From the NCBI GenBank assembly GCA_009787835.1, contig WQSN01000027.1:1-37894 (forward strand): a stretch of 37,894 bases of DNA. The letters are read 5' to 3'. Source of the stretch: Treponema sp. (GTDB lineage: Bacteria > Spirochaetota > Spirochaetia > Treponematales > Breznakiellaceae). The number at the start of each line of letters is the position of its first letter. Position 1 is the stretch's first letter. Made by a program: the position numbers and the translations under genes. Below the pieces are notes generated by a model. The model worked only from the letters and a program-made list of their open reading frames with translations, did no database searches and was not told where the DNA came from. Of this stretch, positions 16,338 to 24,405 are shown one piece after another.

Positions 16338-17701
16338 AAAATAACACAGTTGCGTCCGTTTCTTTTCGCTGCATAAAGCGCTTCATCTGACTGTTCAAGA
16401 GCCTTGTCAATATTGTAATCATAAAATTGCGAGATTCCAAAACTGGCCGTACAGGTAATGCTGATTTTTTCATAATCAAATTTTCTGCTGAACAGGCTTA
16501 ACCGCAGACGTTCGGTCATTTCAAGAATTTCCTGTTTATTTATTCCGGTGACAAAAACAATAAATTCTTCGCCTCCGTAGCGCGCGAACAAATCATAGGG
16601 GCGGATTCCGGCTTTTATGCGCGTAGACACATCCACTAAAACCTTGTCGCCTATCTGATGTCCGTATGTATCATTAACCAGTTTGAATCTGTCAATATCA
16701 AACATTATAAAATAACAGTCTTCCCTTATGCGGCGCGCTTTTTCAAGATTGATGCGCACAATGTCAAGAAAATGACGCCTGTTGAATATCCCCGTAAGCG
16801 GATCGGTTATCGCCATTAATTCAAAAACAGTCTGCATTTTCTTCATCTGATAATTATTTTGCATAACAAAAAACACCAGAAAACTTATGCAAAAACCTGC
16901 CAGCACCAAAGCGATGTTTTCAGGGTAACTGTACCATGCGCGGACCGGAAATACCCTTAAATACCATTCAGCGTTTAAAATTTGTATCTGCTTTTCTATA
17001 TATCTTTTTTCAGGTTTTTGATTCCCATAATTGGAGGCGATTATATACTTTTCATCTGTATCAGGATTCATCCTCCATAATTCATACAAGTAACCATAGG
17101 TATCGAAAATTTCCAGTTCCGCGTGTTCCAGAACCTGCGGAAATTTCAGTGTTACAGAGACAAAACCCCAGAATTTATTATCTTCCTCCGGAGTTTTAAT
17201 ATATACCGGTAATCTGCCAACCAGCGCCTGCCCGCCATCAATAAGATCAAAAGGACCGCATAAAACAAGTTCTCCCAGTTCCTTCGCGAGCATGGCTTCC
17301 CTGTTGCCATGATTATCAAATAAATTCATTCCAATAATTTCTTCGTTTCCGTAATAAGGATAAATATTGGTGACAATGCCGTCCGGCGCCAGCAGAACAT
17401 CCTGAATTATAGGATCATCAATCATGGCAGGAGCAATATCGTAAAAACTTTCCGTGCTGCCGTTTTTCTGTATTACCAGCGCGGATAACATTTCTGTTTT
17501 ATACATCAATCTGGTAATCTCTTCGTAAATACGGTGAGCTCTTTCAAAGATTTGCTGTTCCATTCTAAGCTTATCAACCTGAGTTTTATTTAAGATTGTT
17601 ACGCCAATTAAAAAAGAACAGAATGCGACAGAAATTAATAATGAGATAACTGCAATGGCAGATAGGTCTTTAAATTTTTTTTCCGAACTGTTTAATCCCA
17701 T
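16316..17701 (-). CDS. Membrane-bound diguanylate cyclase with CHASE sensor domain
   Basis: Makes cyclic di-GMP from two GTP in response to an extracytoplasmic signal. The 461-aa product has one membrane segment (about 15-37), a periplasmic CHASE-type domain (about 65-255), a second membrane segment (262-281) and a GGDEF domain (296-461). The CHASE hallmark runs from A-P-D-G-I-V through I-Y-P-Y-Y-G-N to L-V-G-R-L-P-V-Y. The active-site loop is G-G-E-E-F (376-380). The inhibitory I-site R-P-Y-D (367-370) is present, so product feedback is expected. D-I-D-R-F-K and D-x-Y-G-H-x-x-G-D are intact. The ligand of the CHASE domain is unknown. TGGAG precedes the ATG. It is transcribed alone. Confidence 0.93.
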   Translation of the reverse strand: MGLNSSEKKFKDLSAIAVISLLISVAFCSFLIGVTILNKTQVDKLRMEQQIFERAHRIYEEITRLMYKTEMLSALVIQKNGSTESFYDIAPAMIDDPIIQDVLLAPDGIVTNIYPYYGNEEIIGMNLFDNHGNREAMLAKELGELVLCGPFDLIDGGQALVGRLPVYIKTPEEDNKFWGFVSVTLKFPQVLEHAELEIFDTYGYLYELWRMNPDTDEKYIIASNYGNQKPEKRYIEKQIQILNAEWYLRVFPVRAWYSYPENIALVLAGFCISFLVFFVMQNNYQMKKMQTVFELMAITDPLTGIFNRRHFLDIVRINLEKARRIREDCYFIMFDIDRFKLVNDTYGHQIGDKVLVDVSTRIKAGIRPYDLFARYGGEEFIVFVTGINKQEILEMTERLRLSLFSRKFDYEKISITCTASFGISQFYDYNIDKALEQSDEALYAAKRNGRNCVIFYGENNV

Positions 17702-17725
17702 TTTAACTCCAGTATGTACAAAATA

Positions 17726-17755
17726 ATTATATAGTAATTTACATTAACATTGCAA
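17726..17755 (-). promoter_or_regulatory. Promoter of the CHASE-GGDEF gene
   Basis: Minus strand: TTGCAA (17750-17755), 18 bases, perfect TATAAT (17726-17731), about 25 bases before the ATG at 17701. Confidence 0.5.
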
Positions 17756-17808
17756 TCGACAAACATCCATTGCGTTATCGCGCGCACGGACAGAGACCGG
17801 CCGGTTTT

Positions 17809-19236
17809 TTACGCGTCATGCAAAAAAGCAATATATCCCTTGTATGTAACAAAAAGGTCTATTTTACTGATTATTTCAAAAGGCGAATGCATGGACAGAA
17901 CAGGAACCCCGCAGTCAAGGACATCCATTCCCAAATTCGCGGCGTACAGGGCGATTGTTCCGCCGCCGCCTTTGTCTACTTTGCCCAATTCGCCAAACTG
18001 CCACTGAATATTGTAATAGTTCAGGATTGCCTGCACTTTCGCGCAGAATTCAGCATTGGCGTCGCTGGCGCCGTACTTGCCGCCTGAACCGGTGTACTTG
18101 GACAGAACCAGACCTTTTCCCAAAAAGGATGAATTTTTCTTGTCGAACACGCTTGCGTAAGTTGGATCAAACGCCGCGTTCACATCTGCGGAAAGCATGG
18201 AAGAACGCGAAAAACATAAACGCAGATCGGCTTCAGTCCCGCCGCAAAGCATGGAAAGAAAATTTTCAAAGACAACCGATCGCGCGCCGGTATTTCCCAC
18301 CGAGCCAATCTCTTCCTTGTCTGACAGATAACACACAGCGGTTTTTTCCGGCGCGGTTTTTTCGCCCGCGATAGCGGTAAGGGCTTTCAGGGCGGGCCAG
18401 GCGCAGCAGCGATCATCATGCCCGTAAGCGCCGATCATGCTCCTGTCAAGTCCGACATCACACGCCTTATGCGCGGGAACAAATTCAATTTCCGCACTTG
18501 CGAAATCTTTTTCCGTAATGCCGTATTGTTTGTTAAGCGTAGACAGTATGGAAAGTTTTACTTTTTCCTTTACCTCAATGTCGTCATAAGGACGGGAACC
18601 GGCAAGGATATCAAGATTTTCACCTTCTACCGCTTCCGACGCTTTTTTCTCCATTTGCTCTTTCGCCAGATGAGGCAGAAGATCGGTAATCGTAAATACA
18701 GGATCGCCCGGCTCTTCGCCGATTTTCAGTGTTGTTTTTTTTCCGTCTTCGCCGATGAACACGCCGTGCATCGCGAGAGGAATGGTCGTCCACTGGTACT
18801 TTTTTATTCCGCCGTAATAGTGAGTGTCGAATAACGCAAGTTCGCTTTCCTCGTAAAGCGGATTTTGTTTAAGATCGAGGCGCGGCGAGTCTATGTGCGC
18901 TCCCAGAATATTAAAACCTTCAACAACGGGCTTCTTCCCGATAACCGCGGCAAGAACAGATTTGCCCCGGACATTCTGGTAAACCTTTGATCCGGTTTTT
19001 AATTTCTTACCTTCCAGTGTATCAATATTTACAAAACCATTTTTATCAAGCATCGCGCAGGCTGTGTCAACGCATTCGCGTTCTGTTTTTCCATTGTCCA
19101 AAAATTGCCTGTATGCCGATGCGAATTCTTCAACCTCTTTTTCGGTTTTTTGGTCAATGTCTTCCCAGCAATTTTTTAAGTTAAGAAAGAGCTTATCTGA
19201 TAGCTGCTGCCCCTTGCTCTTTGTTTTCTCCGCCAT
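17809..19236 (-). CDS. M18 family aminopeptidase (aminopeptidase I type)
   Basis: A zinc metallopeptidase that removes N-terminal residues, usually acidic or neutral, in the cytoplasm as a dodecamer. The 475-aa product shows the metal and catalytic residues: H114 and D116 (A-H-I-D-S-P-R), D274 (G-H-D-D-R), E308/E309 (K-E-E-I-G-S), D351 (S-A-D-V-N-A) and H450 (S-M-H-S-P-F-E). I chose ATG 19236, preceded by AGGAGG at five bases; the longer open frame reaching 19338 lies over the gltX start. Length is typical. It is divergent from gltX with 54 bases between start codons, so the promoters must overlap. Confidence 0.93.
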   Translation of the reverse strand: MAEKTKSKGQQLSDKLFLNLKNCWEDIDQKTEKEVEEFASAYRQFLDNGKTERECVDTACAMLDKNGFVNIDTLEGKKLKTGSKVYQNVRGKSVLAAVIGKKPVVEGFNILGAHIDSPRLDLKQNPLYEESELALFDTHYYGGIKKYQWTTIPLAMHGVFIGEDGKKTTLKIGEEPGDPVFTITDLLPHLAKEQMEKKASEAVEGENLDILAGSRPYDDIEVKEKVKLSILSTLNKQYGITEKDFASAEIEFVPAHKACDVGLDRSMIGAYGHDDRCCAWPALKALTAIAGEKTAPEKTAVCYLSDKEEIGSVGNTGARSVVFENFLSMLCGGTEADLRLCFSRSSMLSADVNAAFDPTYASVFDKKNSSFLGKGLVLSKYTGSGGKYGASDANAEFCAKVQAILNYYNIQWQFGELGKVDKGGGGTIALYAANLGMDVLDCGVPVLSMHSPFEIISKIDLFVTYKGYIAFLHDA

Positions 19237-19256
19237 AATGCCTCCTGTATGCAGTT

Positions 19257-19286
19257 TTGCATAAATCTTGTTTATGATACTATAAA
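19257..19286 (+). promoter_or_regulatory. Candidate gltX promoter very close to the start codon
   Basis: TTGCAT (19257-19262), 18 bases, TATAAA (19281-19286), then only four bases to the ATG at 19291. No Shine-Dalgarno sequence is visible, so a leaderless or near-leaderless mRNA is likely. TATGAT at 19273-19278 is an alternative -10 box. Confidence 0.4.
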
Positions 19287-19290
19287 TACC

Positions 19291-20868
19291 ATGATTATAC
19301 GAGACCGCTACGCCCCCTCCCCTACCGGCCTGCAGCACGTAGGCGGAATAAGGACAGCTTTATTTAATTACCTTTTTGCCCGATCAAGCGCGGAAGGAAA
19401 ATTTATCCTCCGGCTGGAAGATACCGACAGAACCCGCTCTGATGAAAGTTATGTTCAAAATCTTTTCGATACATTTAAATGGCTGGGAATTAAATGGGAC
19501 GAGGGACCTCAAACCGCAGGTTCGGACAATGGCGGACCTTTCAGCCCGTATATTCAGTCCGAACGCTCTGCACTGTATAAAAAACACGCGCAAATATTAC
19601 TTGACAGCGGGAACGCCTACCATTGTTTCTGCTCCGCGCAGAGGATTGATGAAGTGCGTAAACAAAGGGAAGAAGCCCGCTCTTCTGAGACCGGGTACGA
19701 TCGTTTTTGCCGCAGTATCGATCTGCAAGAAGCAGCCAAAAGAGCCGCGGCGGGCGAAACCTTTACTGTCAGATTAAAAATCCCGCTTGGAGAGACCACC
19801 CGTTTTAATGATCATCTGCTTGGCAGCATAGAATGGAAAAATGACGATATTAACCCCGATCCGGTACTGTTAAAATCAGACGGATTCCCGACATACCACC
19901 TGGCGAATGTGGTAGATGATCATTTAATGGAAATAACCCATGTATTACGCGCACAGGAATGGCTTGCATCCACGCCGCTGCATGTAATCATGTACCGCGC
20001 ATTCGGCTGGCAGCCGCCGGAATTCTGCCATCTTCCAATGGTAATGGGCCAGGACGGAAAAAAACTTTCAAAACGCCACGGCGCGACAAGCATTGACGAA
20101 TTCCGCAAACAGGGGTATCTTCCCGAAGCTTTGCTGAACTATATCGCGTTCCTGGGCGCTTCATACGAAGAAGGTACGGATGAAAAACATTTAGATGCAA
20201 AGCATCCAGATATCTATACATTAGATGAACTTGCTCAGCGTTTCAGCCTTGATAAGCTTAATAAAGCGCCTGCGGTTTTTGATTATAAAAAACTGGAATG
20301 GTACAACGGCCAGTATATCAGGATGAAAAGCGATGAAGAGCTTGCTTCACTTGCCATGCCGTTCGCTAAAGCTGCCGGGTTGTTTGATTGTTCAGGAGAA
20401 GAGATTCCCGCAGAGCCGCAGAGATGCAAAGATGGCGGAGAACCGACAGAGCGGCAGCGTGATATTTTTACCAGGGCAATGGCGCTGGTTAAGGAGAGGC
20501 TTGTTTTTCTGAGTGAAGCGCCGGAAAAGATCGCCTATTTATTCAGAGAACCGGAAGTTCCCGCGGCCGAAGAGTTTATCCCAAAAAAATGCGATCTTGG
20601 CAAAACAATTGAATATTTGCGGATTGGGCTGGAACTGGCGCGTGTGTTAGCCGAAATGCCAGACGATGAAAAAGCGGAAAATTTTATCAAGGCGGAAGCC
20701 GAAAAGCGCGGAATTAAACTGGGAGATCTAATGATGCCGCTTAGGGCCGCGATCACAGGCAGCCGCGTAAGCCCTCCGCTTTTCGGTTCATTGCGTTTAC
20801 TCGGATCTGCATCTTCAGTAAAGCGGGTGCAAAGAGCGCTTGACAAACTTACTGCCAAACAAATTTAA
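19291..20868 (+). CDS. gltX: Glutamate-tRNA ligase
   Basis: Charges tRNA-Glu (and possibly tRNA-Gln) with glutamate. The 525-aa class I synthetase begins M-I-I-R-D-R-Y-A-P-S-P-T-G. Its HIGH box is the variant H-V-G-G (16-19), after Q. The catalytic R-L-E-D-T-D follows at 41-46, and the KMSKS box is K-L-S-K-R (258-262). The C-terminal anticodon-binding region ends in the helix A-I-T-G-S-R-V-S-P-P-L. Start 19291 is fixed by the conserved N-terminus; an in-frame ATG at 19249 would only add spacer. Convergent with mtnN, 17 bases apart. Confidence 0.95.
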   Translation: MIIRDRYAPSPTGLQHVGGIRTALFNYLFARSSAEGKFILRLEDTDRTRSDESYVQNLFDTFKWLGIKWDEGPQTAGSDNGGPFSPYIQSERSALYKKHAQILLDSGNAYHCFCSAQRIDEVRKQREEARSSETGYDRFCRSIDLQEAAKRAAAGETFTVRLKIPLGETTRFNDHLLGSIEWKNDDINPDPVLLKSDGFPTYHLANVVDDHLMEITHVLRAQEWLASTPLHVIMYRAFGWQPPEFCHLPMVMGQDGKKLSKRHGATSIDEFRKQGYLPEALLNYIAFLGASYEEGTDEKHLDAKHPDIYTLDELAQRFSLDKLNKAPAVFDYKKLEWYNGQYIRMKSDEELASLAMPFAKAAGLFDCSGEEIPAEPQRCKDGGEPTERQRDIFTRAMALVKERLVFLSEAPEKIAYLFREPEVPAAEEFIPKKCDLGKTIEYLRIGLELARVLAEMPDDEKAENFIKAEAEKRGIKLGDLMMPLRAAITGSRVSPPLFGSLRLLGSASSVKRVQRALDKLTAKQI

Positions 20869-20885
20869 AATATATAAATTAGCGG

Positions 20886-21596
20886 CTACATATCCCTAAT
20901 AATTCGCATAACAATATTCGCGGAATTCCTGGAAGCTACAGGAAGAAATTCCTTAAAACTTAAAGGCGATTCTTTTCCGGCAACATCTGAAAGCGCGCGT
21001 ATAACAAGGACAGGAATGGAGAAAAGACAACAGCAATGAGCTATAGCGGCTCCTTCCATTTCTACCGCGTCAATGTTGGGAAAAATTTTACGAACTTCCG
21101 CAATACGGCTCTCTTCGTGCATAAAAACATCCCCGCTGCCGATTATGCCGCGAATATGATTAAAGGAATCGGGAAGGACTTTTTCCTTCTTTAATTCATC
21201 AACAGCGTTTTGAGCGAGTTTTACAAGCTTTTCATCCACTGGAAAAATTTGCGGCTGACGCGGAATCTGCCCCGGAGCGTAATTAAAAGCCGTAACATCA
21301 ACATCATGGTAGATAAGCCCCGAAGATATTATGGCATCTCCCACTTTCAAATCAGGATTAATGCCGCCAGCCGATCCTGTATTGATTACGCAATTCACAT
21401 TGAACCGGTGTATAAGAACAGCGCAGCCGACAGCGGCGTTTACCTTTCCGACATCGCAGTGCAGAAGCGTAACATCCTTCCCTTCAATTTTTCCCGTGTA
21501 AAATTCAAATGTATGCATTTTTTGGGATATTAAATTATCCATTGATTTACAAAGTAAACTCAACTCATCATCCATCGCGCCGATAATTCCAATCAT
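20886..21596 (-). CDS. mtnN: 5'-methylthioadenosine/S-adenosylhomocysteine nucleosidase
   Basis: Hydrolyses methylthioadenosine, S-adenosylhomocysteine and 5'-deoxyadenosine, releasing adenine and relieving inhibition of SAM enzymes. The 236-aa product has the catalytic glutamate in G-A-M-D-D-E (E11), the ribose-binding M-E in V-E-M-E-G-A-A (179-181) and the catalytic aspartate in R-A-L-S-D (D204). N-T-G-S-A-G-G is the phosphorylase-superfamily loop. GAGGAG precedes the ATG. It lies 10 bases after the zinc-site gene and seems to be the last gene of the long minus-strand operon that begins with rpsP. Confidence 0.95.
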   Translation of the reverse strand: MIGIIGAMDDELSLLCKSMDNLISQKMHTFEFYTGKIEGKDVTLLHCDVGKVNAAVGCAVLIHRFNVNCVINTGSAGGINPDLKVGDAIISSGLIYHDVDVTAFNYAPGQIPRQPQIFPVDEKLVKLAQNAVDELKKEKVLPDSFNHIRGIIGSGDVFMHEESRIAEVRKIFPNIDAVEMEGAAIAHCCCLFSIPVLVIRALSDVAGKESPLSFKEFLPVASRNSANIVMRIIRDM

Positions 21597-21606
21597 ATTA
21601 ACTCCT

Positions 21607-22110
21607 CTATGTTACCGAAAAATATTCACTGATGGGTCTGCGCCATTCAGCGTTATTATCTTTTTCTTCCCATTCAAAAATTTTTTTAATAACAAAATCT
21701 TTTACATCAGGCGGATTGTTGTAGTGGACTACGCCGAAACGCCCTCCGCCTATGTAACAGACACTGTCATTTGTATCAAGAGTTTCCATTTCCGTTATCC
21801 TGGCGAGAACGCAATCAAAATGCACGGGAACGCCTGTTTCTTTGTCTGAAATGGCGGCAGCAATATCTTTAATTGGTTTTCCGCACCATGGACAGTCAGG
21901 GGTAGTGATAGGGTTGGCAGGCTGTACAGGCGCGGTCCAGCGCGGACGCTCATGCAGGCTTATGCGGTTTCTTTCGAATTTACCTTCCACGAGGATGCCA
22001 TCGGATTGTTTTTTTCTGTCATTCCGGTCATGTTTTGGAGTTTCGTCTTTTTTACCGTTAAAACGATTACGAATTTTACGGTTATTTCCGCCTTTTCCGC
22101 TGCCGCTCAT
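21607..22110 (-). CDS. Hypothetical protein: basic N-terminus and a putative zinc site
   Basis: A 167-aa protein with a very basic, Asn/Lys/Arg-rich first 45 residues, possibly nucleic-acid binding. A middle segment D-C-P-W-C-G-K-P-I about residue 72 is followed by V-H-F-D-C-V about 25 residues later. C-x-x-C with the later His and Cys would make one zinc site. I do not recognise a named family. AGGAGGG lies eight bases before the ATG at 22110. It overlaps the upstream small gene by 29 bases and stands in the operon before mtnN. Confidence 0.75.
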   Translation of the reverse strand: MSGSGKGGNNRKIRNRFNGKKDETPKHDRNDRKKQSDGILVEGKFERNRISLHERPRWTAPVQPANPITTPDCPWCGKPIKDIAAAISDKETGVPVHFDCVLARITEMETLDTNDSVCYIGGGRFGVVHYNNPPDVKDFVIKKIFEWEEKDNNAEWRRPISEYFSVT

Positions 22111-22258
22111 GACGTGTTCCCTCCTGGGTCATATCCATCAATTCTTTGCTTAAAACAAGAGCCAGTCTTTGAATCGCGGCATGGAGGTAATCCTCATCAT
22201 TAATGCGCCGCCGTAACAGTTCCAGTCTGCTTGTATTTAAAGCCTGTTCCATAATCAT
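22082..22258 (-). CDS. Small helical protein, loosely Spo0E-like
   Basis: A 58-aa frame starts with ATG at 22258, overlapping the yraN stop in an ATGA, which suggests translational coupling. The pattern L-E-L-L-R-R-R-I ... L-A-L-V-L-S-K-E-L-M-D predicts two amphipathic helices. It recalls the S-Q-E-L-D signature of Spo0E aspartyl-phosphate phosphatases, but the match is short and uncertain. The tail is basic (H-E-R-Q-R-K-R-R-K). A longer frame up to 22336 overlaps yraN coding sequence and is less likely. Confidence 0.55.
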   Translation of the reverse strand: MIMEQALNTSRLELLRRRINDEDYLHAAIQRLALVLSKELMDMTQEGTRHERQRKRRK

Positions 22259-22692
22259 ACACGCTCCGTAAAGGCTGACGCAAGATGGGTAATTTGGCAT
22301 TCGTCCGGCGTCTGGCGCTCTGTTGGCATCTGACACCCGGAAAGCGGCTTGTTAATTTTTACATAAACTACATCGAATCTTATTGCCATCTTATTATATT
22401 TTCGATTTTCAGACAGGAAATACTTAGCAGTTTTAATAATTTTAATCTGTTTCTTTACATTTATACTGTATTGAAGGTCTTCCAGACCGAAAACAGACCA
22501 TGTTTTTACCTCTACAAAAACGACTATTTCATTATCCAGAGCGACAATGTCAATTTCACCGTATTTGGATCTGAAGTTTCTGGTGATAATTTCCATACCG
22601 ACGGCTTCAAGAGCGGCTGCCGCATGGTCCTCTCCCTTCCTGCCCTGACTGTTTTTGACGCTTATCCGGCGGTCTGTAAGCGCCTTATGCAT
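22255..22692 (-). CDS. yraN: YraN/UPF0102 family endonuclease-fold protein
   Basis: A 145-aa protein of the UPF0102 family, a restriction-endonuclease-like fold of unsettled function. It shows G-R-K-G-E-D-H-A-A, N-F-R-S-K-Y-G-E-I-D-I-V-A and V-F-V-E-V-K, the last two holding the D and E-x-K of the nuclease core. The C-terminal 25 residues (after about 118) are an extension not typical of the family. It overlaps the HD-GYP stop by eight bases and the next small gene by four. The usual neighbourhood with rplS, trmD and rpsP agrees with the assignment. Confidence 0.9.
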   Translation of the reverse strand: MHKALTDRRISVKNSQGRKGEDHAAAALEAVGMEIITRNFRSKYGEIDIVALDNEIVVFVEVKTWSVFGLEDLQYSINVKKQIKIIKTAKYFLSENRKYNKMAIRFDVVYVKINKPLSGCQMPTERQTPDECQITHLASAFTERV

Positions 22693-23878
22693 TTAAGCCG
22701 TCTAATTCCTGGGGATCCATCGCTTTTTTGATAAATAACTTCTTTTCATTAAGCAAATCGACTGTGGCGCGTTCTCCGGTTCTTAAAACTTTGCCGTAAT
22801 TATTAATCAGCATTTGAATAACCGGCCGCAGCGGAGCGTCGCTGCGGACATTGACAACCCTCGCGACAGATGTGTCATTCAGCCTGACAATTGAACCTAT
22901 TGGATATATGCCCATGATTTTTGTAAATGCAGATATAACCGCAGGATCAAAACGGCGGGCATTATCCGCAAGCAGATTCTTTATAGCCTGGTACCCTCCC
23001 AATGAATTGCGGTAGGATTTTTTGCTTACCATGGCTTCAAACGCGTCGGCTACAGAGACAATCCTGGCGCCTATATCAATTGCCGGTCCCAATATACGTT
23101 CAGGATAACCCTTGCCATCCCAGCGTTCATGGTGCTGATAGGCGATTAAGCTTACCTCCTGCTGGCCAAACAGTTCCTTTGTAATGATTTTCGATGAATG
23201 CATGGGATGGCTTTTAATCTGTTCAAGTTCCGCTTCGGAAAGACCGCCTTTCTTTTCCGTGATGCCTCTGGACAATCTTAACATGCCTACATCGTGAAGC
23301 AGCGCTCCTGCTATAATGTTATTTATTTTATGATGAGGCTGTCTGAGTTCCTGAGCGGTTAACGCTGAAAGAATTGCCGTATTAATGGAACTCTTTGCCA
23401 GTTCATGCCCGGCGACTTCACCGCCCAGAATAAAATCCACAAAGATGTTCGGGTGTTCCCGTATATCCTGCAGCAATTGTATACCGATATTGCTGACAGC
23501 GCGCATCTCTACACCAACATTGTTTTTAATGCCTGTAAATACGGCTGCAAGTTTTTCGATAAAGCCTTTATAGGCACGATACGGACCAGTATTCTGCTGA
23601 ACATCAGTGATGGTAAATTTTATTATTTCTTTTTTTAACGCTTGTGCATTGTTATCTGACGATTCGTCCGAAAGCGCGTTTGCCTGATTTTTTTTTGGGT
23701 CTTCTTTATTAATAATACCGCCTTCTGTTGTAACGGTTTTAATGCCCCAGTTAATCAGCAGATCGATATCTTTTTGTTTTAAAGGATTATTTCCATTTAC
23801 CAGTAATTTACCGTCAAAATAGACAGGTGCAGAAAATACCTGACCAGGTAATAATGTACTGGTATCAATACTGTTCAT
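22685..23878 (-). CDS. HD-GYP domain protein, putative cyclic di-GMP phosphodiesterase
   Basis: Predicted to hydrolyse cyclic di-GMP to GMP. The 397-aa protein has an N-terminal region of about 150 residues (no named domain recognised) and an HD-GYP domain. The metal-binding H-D is at 195-196 (A-L-L-H-D-V-G), with a further His in S-H-P-M-H-S. The signature H-H-E-R-W-D-G-K-G-Y-P is at 249-259, and V-A-D-A-F-E-A-M follows. No membrane segment is seen, so it is cytoplasmic. It is inserted between rplS and yraN in the ribosomal operon. With the CHASE-GGDEF cyclase at 16316-17701, this window encodes both directions of the cyclic di-GMP cycle. Confidence 0.92.
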   Translation of the reverse strand: MNSIDTSTLLPGQVFSAPVYFDGKLLVNGNNPLKQKDIDLLINWGIKTVTTEGGIINKEDPKKNQANALSDESSDNNAQALKKEIIKFTITDVQQNTGPYRAYKGFIEKLAAVFTGIKNNVGVEMRAVSNIGIQLLQDIREHPNIFVDFILGGEVAGHELAKSSINTAILSALTAQELRQPHHKINNIIAGALLHDVGMLRLSRGITEKKGGLSEAELEQIKSHPMHSSKIITKELFGQQEVSLIAYQHHERWDGKGYPERILGPAIDIGARIVSVADAFEAMVSKKSYRNSLGGYQAIKNLLADNARRFDPAVISAFTKIMGIYPIGSIVRLNDTSVARVVNVRSDAPLRPVIQMLINNYGKVLRTGERATVDLLNEKKLFIKKAMDPQELDGLNA

Positions 23879-23946
23879 TTCTATCCTTCCGATAATAGTC
23901 TATAAAGATCTCCCCGTATAACTTTCGGATTAAGTATGGAAAAACC

Positions 23947-24342
23947 TCAACTGTCCTGTTTTTTTTCAGCGGCAGCATGGCTGGTTTTGGCGCTTTTCTT
24001 GATAATAAGTTCCTTGATCTTTGCGCCTTTACCGATTTTCTCCCTGATGTAATAAAGTTTTGCCCGCCTTACTTTTCCCGGACGTACAACTTCAACTTTT
24101 ACAATACGCGGTGAATGAATCGGGAATACCCTCTCGACGCCAACGCCGTAAGATACTTTACGCACAGTAAAAGTTTTACCAACTTTTGAATTCTTTATTG
24201 CAATAACAAGACCTTCATAAATTTGCACGCGTTCAGTCTTGCCTTCAACTATTTTAAAATGAACCTTTACCGTATCGCCAACCTTGAACTGGTCAAGCTC
24301 CTGCTTCATTTGGGCGGCTTCAATTGCCTTAATTTCATTCAT
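23947..24342 (-). CDS. rplS: Ribosomal protein L19
   Basis: Large-subunit protein at the 30S-50S interface. The 131-aa product has the conserved [36 protein letters not shown] and P-x-x-S-P-R-I-x-x-V-E-V-x-R. The last 20 residues form a Lys/Ala tail. GGAGAG precedes the ATG. It follows trmD in the classical rpsP-rimM-trmD-rplS order. Confidence 0.97.
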   Translation of the reverse strand: MNEIKAIEAAQMKQELDQFKVGDTVKVHFKIVEGKTERVQIYEGLVIAIKNSKVGKTFTVRKVSYGVGVERVFPIHSPRIVKVEVVRPGKVRRAKLYYIREKIGKGAKIKELIIKKSAKTSHAAAEKKQDS

Positions 24343-24405
24343 CTTTCTCTCCTTCGTTTTTTCAGTACTTACAGCGCAGCTTCCGGTACCTGCTGCGGCA
24401 AAATA

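Noticed and set aside
17793..17808. Terminator at ACCGGCCGGT followed by T6
   Set aside because: The palindrome has no loop and the T run is on the plus strand, where no gene ends nearby.
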